The notes beneath the pieces were generated by a model. The model ran no database searches. It saw only the letters and a list, made by a program, of their open reading frames with translations, and was not told where the DNA came from. From positions 1-33,986 of the forward strand of contig JAJZES010000019.1 of NCBI GenBank assembly GCA_021845985.1: a stretch of DNA of 33,986 nt, read 5' to 3'. This document shows positions 16,392-23,283 of the stretch, piece by piece (the first letter of the stretch is position 1; each line of letters begins with the position of its first letter). The position numbers and the translations under genes are program-made. This stretch comes from Pseudomonadota bacterium (GTDB lineage: Bacteria; Pseudomonadota; Alphaproteobacteria; Acetobacterales; Acetobacteraceae).

Positions 16392-18893
16392 TTAGGCGAC
16401 GGCGCGGGTCGGCTCATCCGGCGCCAGCCAGTAGCGCGCGTTGCGTTCGGTCAGGCCGAGCGTCAGCCGCACCGGCCGCGCCGCCGGGCGCAGCCGCAGC
16501 GTCGCGTCGCCATCGGTCCAGCGCCAGCCCTCCGCCTCCGGCGCGAACCAACCGGCGGCGAAGGCGCTTGCCGGCAGGTGCCGCCCGTCGCGGCGCGGCA
16601 GCAGGGCGATGCCGAGGCGGCGGCGATCGTCGCTGCGGGTGTCGATTTCCGCCGGCACGAAGCAGCGCGACAGCAGCCGCACGCGGCGCGTCCCCGGCGG
16701 CAGGATCATTTCGGCGGCAACCGGCAGCGCCACGCCATCGGCCAGCACGCGCAACCCCGCCGCCGTGGTCACGGCATGGCCGAGCGCCTGCGCCTGCACC
16801 AGCAACCGGCGATGCACCGCATCCCGCAGCGGCCCCTCCAGCACCAGCGGCGCGCAGCCCTGACGCTCCCAGGCGGCGCGGGCGAAGGCCGGATGCGCCA
16901 TGATCGCCGCACCACCGGCGAAGGCGCTGCGGTTGCCGGTGTCGAGATAGGTTTCCGCCGGCAGCCCCTCGGCCAGCACCACGCCATGCGTCGCCAGTTC
17001 GACATGCCAGTAGGTGACGAGACCCGCCGCCTCCTGGCGCACCGTCGCGCCGTTGAGCAGGTAGCGCACCGGGATCAGCACGTCGTCCACGAACACCGCA
17101 TGGTCGGGCGACAGCAGCACGTCGCGGGCGGGGCGGCCGAGGCCGAAAGCATCGGCAGCGACGCGCACCGGCAGCACGTCCTGCGGCCGCGGATGGCGGC
17201 GGCAATCGAGCCGGCGATGACCGAGCCAGACCACCGGCGCGCTGCCGCCGGTCGCCAGATGCGCCATGTCACCGACCCGCAACGCCTCCACCGCGACCGG
17301 ACCGCGCGCGGTGGCGATGCGGGTGCCGGCGGCGAAGCATGGCACCGTCAGCGTGCCGGCGATGGGGTTGTAGTTGATCGCCAGCGGCGCCGAGGTCGGA
17401 TCGAAATTGAGCGCGCCACCGGCGTAGGTCAGTTGGTCATTGGCATAGCTGACGCTGGCCGGGGCATTGGCAAAGACGATCTTATCGCCCGGCGCGAAGC
17501 CGACGATGTCGTTTTGCGGCGCCGCGCTGTCGATGCCGAGCACGCCGGCGGTGCCGGAGATGAAGGCGATCACCCCGCTGCCGGCGGCGCCGGCAGCGGC
17601 CAGCTGCAGCGTGCCGCCGTCGATCGTGGTGCCGCCGGTATAGGCGTTGTTCGGCGCCGACAGTACCACCGTGCCGGCGCCGCTGACCTGGATCGCGCCG
17701 TTGCCCGGACTGCCGATCAGCGAGCCGGCCTGATCGGCAATGGTGCCGGAGATGGTAAGCGTGCGCCCGGCACTGGGGCCGAGATACAGCACCTCATTGC
17801 CCTGCAGAAATATGCCGCTGCCATAGGCGCCGCCGGCTCCCGCCCCGGCGCCGCCCGGCCCGCCGCCGGCGACGCCGCCGCCGGCCAGCGTGCCGCCACC
17901 CAGCGCCAGCACGCCGCCTTGCTGGACAAAGATGTTGCCGCCCGCCCCCAGCCCGCCACCGCCCGGCGCCGGGCCGGGCGTCTGGTAGCTGGAACCGCCA
18001 TAGCCGTAATAATACCCGCCGCCGGTATAATGGGTGACGTACCCGCCATCGCCGCCGATGCCGCCGCCAAATCCGGCGTGTCCCGGCCCCACCCCACCGC
18101 TGCCGCCGCCGCCGAAGCCGGCGGTCTTGGCATTGCCGCCGGCGCCGCCGCCGAACCCGCCCTCACCATATCCGGCGCCGCCGCCGCCGAAGCCGCCGCT
18201 CGGACCGGAGGGGTTGATGCCGCCGCCACTGTTGGCGCTGCCGCCACCGCCGCCGGCGCCGGTGAGATATTTGCTGCCGACGCCAGAGATCGGGACGCCG
18301 GTGACGATGCCGGGATGCGGCGAGAGCGTCACCAGCCCCATCGTCCCGACGCTGAGCCCGCTCGCCGCCGACCCGATGCCGCCGCCGCCGCCGCGGAACG
18401 GTCCGGTGGCGCCGGCGCCGCCAAGCCCGCCGCCGCCGGCAAACCCATAGCTGCCGCCGGCGCCACCGGCGCCGCCCATCGCCGAGGTGTTGACGACGCT
18501 GAAATCGGCGGTCGCCACCACCGCCCCGGCGGCGACGAACAGCCCGCCGCCCAGCCCGGCACCGCCGCCGCCGCCCTCCAGCCCCGAGCCGCCGGCGCCG
18601 CCGGTTGCCGTCGTGCCGGTGATCGTCAGGTTGGCGATCTCGACCGTGCCGGCATAGACGAACAGCCCGCGCTCCTGCCCGTTGCCGATCAGCGTGGCGC
18701 CGTTGCCGTCCACAACCAGCGTGTTGCCGGCAGCAAGATTGACCGCCGGCAGGTCGCCGGTCAGGGCAATGCCGGCGTTCGGCGCCATGCTGATGGTGAA
18801 GGTCGCGTGAACCACCGATGACAGATCGATGGCGTTAATCGCCGCCGCGAGACTGGCCTGATCGGTGACGGTGAAGCTGCTTTGGCCGGACAC
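16392..18893 (-). CDS. Gly-rich beta-helix-like protein with C-terminal Hint domain
   Basis: An 833-residue protein. Residues 1-100 resemble the start of a right-handed beta-helix (LVVDGNGATLIGNGQERGLF, VEIANLTITG). Residues ~100-350 are extremely Gly-rich (GGGG runs). Residues ~370-515 contain autotransporter-like strands (GTVVLSAPNNAYTGGTTIDGG, GTLQLAAAG). At residue 519 a Hint (Hedgehog/intein) domain begins: PCFAAGTRIATARGPVAVEAL, VGDMAHLATGG, LSPDHAVFVDDVLIPVRYLLNG. Cys519 would be the nucleophile for N-to-S acyl shift. About 190 residues follow. No classical signal peptide or beta-barrel is visible, so secretion, if any, would use another route. GTG at 18893 is preceded by AGGGG. Similar Hint_2 proteins are known in Acetobacteraceae and related bacteria, but their role is not established. 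Confidence 0.8.
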   Translation of the reverse strand: MSGQSSFTVTDQASLAAAINAIDLSSVVHATFTISMAPNAGIALTGDLPAVNLAAGNTLVVDGNGATLIGNGQERGLFVYAGTVEIANLTITGTTATGGAGGSGLEGGGGGAGLGGGLFVAAGAVVATADFSVVNTSAMGGAGGAGGSYGFAGGGGLGGAGATGPFRGGGGGIGSAASGLSVGTMGLVTLSPHPGIVTGVPISGVGSKYLTGAGGGGGSANSGGGINPSGPSGGFGGGGAGYGEGGFGGGAGGNAKTAGFGGGGSGGVGPGHAGFGGGIGGDGGYVTHYTGGGYYYGYGGSSYQTPGPAPGGGGLGAGGNIFVQQGGVLALGGGTLAGGGVAGGGPGGAGAGAGGAYGSGIFLQGNEVLYLGPSAGRTLTISGTIADQAGSLIGSPGNGAIQVSGAGTVVLSAPNNAYTGGTTIDGGTLQLAAAGAAGSGVIAFISGTAGVLGIDSAAPQNDIVGFAPGDKIVFANAPASVSYANDQLTYAGGALNFDPTSAPLAINYNPIAGTLTVPCFAAGTRIATARGPVAVEALRVGDMAHLATGGSAPVVWLGHRRLDCRRHPRPQDVLPVRVAADAFGLGRPARDVLLSPDHAVFVDDVLIPVRYLLNGATVRQEAAGLVTYWHVELATHGVVLAEGLPAETYLDTGNRSAFAGGAAIMAHPAFARAAWERQGCAPLVLEGPLRDAVHRRLLVQAQALGHAVTTAAGLRVLADGVALPVAAEMILPPGTRRVRLLSRCFVPAEIDTRSDDRRRLGIALLPRRDGRHLPASAFAAGWFAPEAEGWRWTDGDATLRLRPAARPVRLTLGLTERNARYWLAPDEPTRAVA

Positions 18894-18937
18894 GGCACAC
18901 CCCTGATGAGCGATCTATCCTGTTGAATGGAAACGAG

Positions 18938-18952
18938 CTTGCCAAAGGCAAG
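18938..18952 (-). terminator. Small hairpin downstream of gdhA
   Basis: CTTGCC-AAA-GGCAAG forms a six-base-pair stem with a three-base loop, about 40 bp past the gdhA stop on the minus strand. The following bases are only weakly T-rich (CTCGTTTCC), so termination is uncertain. Confidence 0.35.
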
Positions 18953-18990
18953 TTGCGTGAACGAAGTTTTAGTCGGTGGCCACGCAGACG

Positions 18991-20247
18991 TCAGGGGAAC
19001 AGCCCGCGCGTGTCCTTGGCGTCGCGCACCTTGGCGACACCGATCGCCATCGCCGCGGTGCGGAGGGAAATGCCGTCACGCTCGGCGCGCGCCAGCACCT
19101 GCGCGAAGGCGCGCTGCAGCACGCGATAGAGCCGGTCGTTGACCTCGGCTTCATCCCAGAAGAATTGCTGCAGATCCTGCACCCACTCGAAATAGCTGAC
19201 GATGACGCCGCCGGCGTTGCACAGGATGTCGGGGATGACGAAGATCTCGCGGCGCTGCTCCAGCACTGTGTCGGCATCCGGCGTGGTCGGCCCGTTCGCC
19301 GCCTCGGCCAGCACACGGCACTGCAGACGCGCCGCCATCGCCCCGTCAATCACCCGCTCCAGCGCCGCCGGCACCAGAATATCGCATGGCTGCGCCAGCA
19401 GTTCCGCCGGGTCGAATACCATCTCGTTGGAGAAACCGGCGAGCTTGCCGGTGGTCCCGGCATGCGCCAGCAGCGCCGGCACATCCAGCCCGCGCGGGTC
19501 GAAATAGCAGGCGGTATGGTCCGACACGCCGATCACCCGCACCCCGCGTGCGGCCAGCGACGCGGCGGTGATCGAGCCGACATTGCCGAAGCCCTGGATG
19601 ATCGCCGTCGCCCCGGTCATCGCGAGGCCGATCCGCTCCGCCGCGCGTTCGACCAGATAGGCAACGCCCCGCCCGGTCGCTTCCCGCCGGCCAAGCGTGC
19701 CGCCGGCGGAGACCGGCTTGCCGGTGACGATCTCGGTCACCGTGCGGCCCTGATACATGGAATAGGTGTCCATGAACCACGCCATCACCTGTTCGTTGGT
19801 GCCCATGTCGGGCGCCATCACGTCGGTATGCGGGCCGACGAAGGGGATCATCTCCTGCATGTAGCGCCGCGATAGCCCCTCCAGCTCGCGCCGTGACAGC
19901 GAGTACGGATCGACCGTGACGCCACCCTTGGCGCCGCCATAGGGCAGCCCGGCGAGGGCACATTTCCAGCTCATCCACACTGCCAGCGCCGCCACCTCGC
20001 CGATATCGACGCTGGGCGCGAAGCGCGTGCCGCCCTTGGTCGGGCCGAGGGTCAGATGGTGCTGCACGCGATACCCCTGAAACACCGTCAGCCGCCCGTC
20101 GTCGCGCGTCACCGGGCAGGACACGGCGATGGCGCGCTTGGGATACAGCAGCCGGTCGCGCCGGTCGGTGGCGATCTCCAGGTGATCGGCGATGCGATGG
20201 AACTGCGTCCGGGCCATGTCGAATACCGGCCCCGAATAGATGTCCAT
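18991..20247 (-). CDS. gdhA: NAD(P)-dependent glutamate dehydrogenase (Glu/Leu/Phe/Val family)
   Basis: Oxidatively deaminates glutamate to 2-oxoglutarate, or the reverse. At 418 residues it fits the hexameric Glu/Leu/Phe/Val dehydrogenase family. Motifs: GPTKGGTRFAPSVDIGEV (substrate-binding Lys), LPYGGAKGGVTVDP (catalytic Lys), the VMAPDMGTNEQVMAWF segment, the Rossmann loop GFGNVGS, and EAANGPTTPDAD with ILCNAGGVIVSYFEW near the C-terminus. The ATG at 20247 has AGGGGGAA upstream. It sits beyond the Hint gene from putA, so proline to glutamate to 2-oxoglutarate could be carried out by neighbours. It is divergent from a LysR regulator across 72 bp, so shared control is possible. Leucine or another amino acid as substrate cannot be fully excluded. 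Confidence 0.9.
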   Translation of the reverse strand: MDIYSGPVFDMARTQFHRIADHLEIATDRRDRLLYPKRAIAVSCPVTRDDGRLTVFQGYRVQHHLTLGPTKGGTRFAPSVDIGEVAALAVWMSWKCALAGLPYGGAKGGVTVDPYSLSRRELEGLSRRYMQEMIPFVGPHTDVMAPDMGTNEQVMAWFMDTYSMYQGRTVTEIVTGKPVSAGGTLGRREATGRGVAYLVERAAERIGLAMTGATAIIQGFGNVGSITAASLAARGVRVIGVSDHTACYFDPRGLDVPALLAHAGTTGKLAGFSNEMVFDPAELLAQPCDILVPAALERVIDGAMAARLQCRVLAEAANGPTTPDADTVLEQRREIFVIPDILCNAGGVIVSYFEWVQDLQQFFWDEAEVNDRLYRVLQRAFAQVLARAERDGISLRTAAMAIGVAKVRDAKDTRGLFP

Positions 20248-20319
20248 GCGACGGTTCCCCCTGTTTGGCCACAGGCTAGCAGGTTGTGCGCCGCCTGCCA
20301 TGCGCGTAGCACGGGGGGC
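20248..20319. promoter_or_regulatory. Divergent gdhA/LysR intergenic region
   Basis: Seventy-two bases between divergent starts, the usual place for LysR autoregulatory sites. I could not fix a T-N11-A box or clear promoter hexamers with confidence. Confidence 0.35.
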
Positions 20320-21228
20320 GTGATCGACCGGCTGGAATACCTCCTGGCACTGGCGCAGGAGCGGCATTTCGGCCGCGCCGCCGCCGCCTGCGGCACCACC
20401 CAGCCGACCTTCTCGGCCGGCATCAAGCAGTTGGAGGAGACGCTCGGCGTGCTGCTGGTCGAGCGCGGCAGCCGCTTTCGCGGCTTCACCGCGGCCGGCG
20501 AGCGCACGCTTGACTGGGCACGCCGCATCGTCGGCGACAGCCGTGCGCTGCGCCAGGAGATGTCCGCCCTGCGCTCGGCGCTGTCGGGGCAGTTGCGGCT
20601 GGCGGCGATCCCGACGGCGATGCCGATGCTGACCATGCTGACCGCGCCATTCGCCCTGGCCCATCCGCAGGTGCGGCTGCTGATCCTCTCGCGCACCTCC
20701 GCCGAGGTGCTGTCGCTGCTGGAGAATCTGGAGGCCGATGCCGGGGTGACCTATCTCGACAACGAGCCGCTCGGCCGCGTCGTCGCGGTGCCGCTGTATC
20801 GCGAGCGGTTCCGGCTGATCTGCCGCGCCGACGCTGCCCTCGCCGGGCGGGCGGCGGTGCGCTGGGCGGACCTCGGCGGCGTGCGGCTGGCACTGCTGAC
20901 GCCGGACATGCAGAACCGGCGCATCATCGACCGCGCGCTGCAGGCAGCAGGCGCGACGCCGGAGGTGTCGATCGAGTCGGACTCGATGGTGGCGCTGCTG
21001 TCGCATCTGCGCACCGGCGGCTGGGCCAGCATCCTGCCGGCGCAATGGACCGAGACGCTGGCGCTGGCGCCCGGCATCGCCTCGGTGCCGCTGGTCGCGC
21101 CGGAGGTGTCCAACACGGTCGGGCTGGTGCTGCCGCACCGCGAACCGCTGCCGATGCTCTCGGCCGCCCTGGTCGCCGCCGCCCGTCGATCGGAAATCCC
21201 GATCGGGCGATCACCCGACGGCGATTGA
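20320..21228 (+). CDS. LysR-family regulator, probable FdsR
   Basis: A 302-residue LysR-type transcription factor. The N-terminal winged helix-turn-helix is clear (LEYLLALAQERHFGRAAAACGTTQPTFSAGIKQLEETLGVLLVERG), followed by the linker helix and a type-2 periplasmic-binding-like effector domain (GQLRLAAIPTAMPMLTMLTAPF, ADAGVTYLDNEPLGRVVAVPLYRERFRLICR). GTG at 20320 is chosen because it directly precedes the HTH. The fds genes start 42 bp downstream on the same strand. A LysR regulator at the head of an fds operon is the known arrangement of FdsR, which responds to formate. Control of the divergent gdhA is an alternative. Confidence 0.88.
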   Translation: MIDRLEYLLALAQERHFGRAAAACGTTQPTFSAGIKQLEETLGVLLVERGSRFRGFTAAGERTLDWARRIVGDSRALRQEMSALRSALSGQLRLAAIPTAMPMLTMLTAPFALAHPQVRLLILSRTSAEVLSLLENLEADAGVTYLDNEPLGRVVAVPLYRERFRLICRADAALAGRAAVRWADLGGVRLALLTPDMQNRRIIDRALQAAGATPEVSIESDSMVALLSHLRTGGWASILPAQWTETLALAPGIASVPLVAPEVSNTVGLVLPHREPLPMLSAALVAAARRSEIPIGRSPDGD

Positions 21229-21270
21229 TTGCCCCGCTTGTCCGGCGCATGTGATCGCGGCGGAGGACAC

Positions 21271-21741
21271 ATGCACGGCAGCGAACCCTGGAGCGCCGAA
21301 CGCGGCGCCGAGATCATCGAACGCCACCGTCACGGCGAGGGCGCCTTGCTGCCGCTGCTGCATGCGGTGCAGGCGGCGTTCGGCCATGTGCCGGAAGACG
21401 CGGTGCGCATGGCTGCCGCGGCGCTGAACCTGAGCCGCGCCGAGGTGTTCGGGGTGGTCAGCTTCTATCACGATTTCCGCGCCGCGCCGGCCGGGCGGCA
21501 TGTGCTGAAACTGTGTCAGGCGGAGGCGTGCCAGGCGATGGGCTGCCGCGCGTTGACCGCACATGTGACCGAACGGCTCGGCGTCGGGCCTGGCGGCACC
21601 ACCGGCGACGGGCGGGTGACGGTCGAGGCGACCTATTGCCTCGGCCTGTGCGCCACCGCCCCCTCGGCCATGCTGGACGGCCAGGTGCTCGGGCGGCTGA
21701 CCCCGGCGCGGCTGGATGCGGCTTTGGAGCGGCTGGCATGA
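21271..21741 (+). CDS. fdsG: NAD-dependent formate dehydrogenase gamma subunit
   Basis: A 156-residue thioredoxin-like [2Fe-2S] subunit homologous to NuoE, which passes electrons within the cytoplasmic FdsABG(D) complex. The four cluster ligands are visible: Cys82 and Cys87 in LCQAEAC, and Cys123 and Cys127 in YCLGLC. The N-terminus ERHRHGEGALLPLLHAVQ and FGVVSFYHDFR are family-typical. ATG at 21271 has a strong GGAGGA Shine-Dalgarno. Its TGA overlaps the fdsB ATG by four bases (ATGA), so the two are translationally coupled. Confidence 0.94.
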   Translation: MHGSEPWSAERGAEIIERHRHGEGALLPLLHAVQAAFGHVPEDAVRMAAAALNLSRAEVFGVVSFYHDFRAAPAGRHVLKLCQAEACQAMGCRALTAHVTERLGVGPGGTTGDGRVTVEATYCLGLCATAPSAMLDGQVLGRLTPARLDAALERLA

Positions 21742-23273
21742 TCTATGTTCCGGGCGATGCCGCCGCCGTCGCGGTCGGTGCGGATGCGGTGGCGGCGGCG
21801 CTGACGGCGGCGCTGCCCGGTGCAGCCCTGGTGCGCACCGGCTCGCGCGGCCTGTTCTGGCTCGAACCGATGATCGAGGTGGCGACGCCGGCCGGCCGCA
21901 TCGCGTATGGGCCGGTGACGCCGCAGGATGTGCCGGGCTTGCTCGCCGCCGGGATGCCGGCGGGCGGGGCGCATCCGCTGCGGCTCGGCCGGCCTGAGGA
22001 TCTGCCGTTTCTGCGCCGGCAGACGCGGCTGACCTTCGCCCGCTGCGGCATCGTCGATCCGCGCTGCATCGAGGATTACCGGGCGCAACGCGGCTATGCC
22101 GGGCTGGCGCGGGCGCTGTCGCTCGGGCCGGCGGCGACGCTCGACGAAGTGGTGCAGTCGGGCCTGCGCGGGCGCGGCGGCGCCGGCTTCCCGACGGGGA
22201 TCAAATGGCGCACCGTGGCCGCCGCCAGCGGGGCGCGGAAATACATCGTCTGCAACGCCGACGAGGGCGATTCCGGCACCTTCGCCGACCGCATGATCAT
22301 GGAGGGTGATCCCTTCGTGTTGATCGAGGGCATGACCATCGCCGGCTTCGCCACCGGCGCGACGCATGGCTACATCTATGTCCGGTCGGAATATCCGCAC
22401 GCCATCGCGGCGCTCGGCGAGGCCATCGCCATTGCCCGCGCCACCGGCTGGCTCGGCGCCAATGTCGCCGATGGCGGTTTCGCCTTTGATCTGGAAGTGC
22501 GGGTCGGCGCCGGCGCCTATGTCTGCGGCGAGGAAACCGCGCTGCTCGACAGCATCGAAGGCAAGCGCGGGCAGGTGCGCGCCAAGCCGCCGTTGCCGGC
22601 GCATGCGGGCCTGTTCGGCATGCCGACGGTGATCAACAACGTCATTTCGCTTGCCTCGGTGCCGGTCATCCTGGCCGACGGCGCGGCGGCCTATCGCGAT
22701 TTCGGCATCGGCCGGTCGCGCGGCACCATGCCGATCCAGCTTGCCGGCAATATCCGCCACGGCGGCCTGTTCGAGGCGGCGTTCGGCGTCACCCTCGGCG
22801 AACTGGTCGATGACATCGGCGGCGGCACGGCGAGCGGGCGCCCGGTGCGCGCGGTGCAGGTCGGCGGGCCGCTCGGCGCCTATTTCCCGCCCGCGCTGTT
22901 CGACACGGCGTTCGATTACGAGGCGTTCGCCGCGCGCGACGGGCTGATCGGCCATGGCGGCATCGTGGTGTTTGATGACAGCGTCGATATGGCGCAGCAG
23001 GCGCGGTTCGCGATGGCGTTCTGCGCCATCGAATCCTGCGGCAAATGTACCCCCTGCCGGCTCGGCGCGACGCGCGGGGTCGAGGTGATCGAGCGGATCG
23101 CCGCCGGCGAAGCGGTCGCCGCCAACCGGGCGCTGCTGGAAGATTTATGTTCGACGATGAAGTTAGGCTCGCTGTGCGCGCTGGGCGGCTTCACGCCCTA
23201 TCCGGTGATGAGCGCGCTGCTGCATTTCCCCGAGGATTTCACCGGCTCCGCGCGGCGCGCGGCGGCGGCGTGA
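21738..23273 (+). CDS. fdsB: NAD-dependent formate dehydrogenase beta subunit
   Basis: A 511-residue flavoprotein that reduces NAD+; homologous to NuoF with an N-terminal thioredoxin-like extension. The NADH/FMN-binding motifs GRGGAGFPTGIKW, CNADEGDSGTFADR and GAYVCGEETALLDSIEGKRG are all present. The [4Fe-4S] cluster is held by ESCGKCTPCRLGATRG and a later Cys in LEDLCSTMKLGSLCALGG. The first ~130 residues are the less conserved thioredoxin-like part. It starts by overlap with fdsG. fdsA follows after 10 bp with a GAGGAG ribosome-binding site. Confidence 0.95.
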   Translation: MIYVPGDAAAVAVGADAVAAALTAALPGAALVRTGSRGLFWLEPMIEVATPAGRIAYGPVTPQDVPGLLAAGMPAGGAHPLRLGRPEDLPFLRRQTRLTFARCGIVDPRCIEDYRAQRGYAGLARALSLGPAATLDEVVQSGLRGRGGAGFPTGIKWRTVAAASGARKYIVCNADEGDSGTFADRMIMEGDPFVLIEGMTIAGFATGATHGYIYVRSEYPHAIAALGEAIAIARATGWLGANVADGGFAFDLEVRVGAGAYVCGEETALLDSIEGKRGQVRAKPPLPAHAGLFGMPTVINNVISLASVPVILADGAAAYRDFGIGRSRGTMPIQLAGNIRHGGLFEAAFGVTLGELVDDIGGGTASGRPVRAVQVGGPLGAYFPPALFDTAFDYEAFAARDGLIGHGGIVVFDDSVDMAQQARFAMAFCAIESCGKCTPCRLGATRGVEVIERIAAGEAVAANRALLEDLCSTMKLGSLCALGGFTPYPVMSALLHFPEDFTGSARRAAAA

Positions 23274-23283
23274 GGAGCGGACG

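Noticed and set aside
15354-18821. 1155-codon plus-strand open frame opposite putA and the Hint gene
   Set aside because: It is rich in Arg/Gly/Ala/Gln without domains, crosses two real genes and includes their promoter region; it is a codon-bias shadow.
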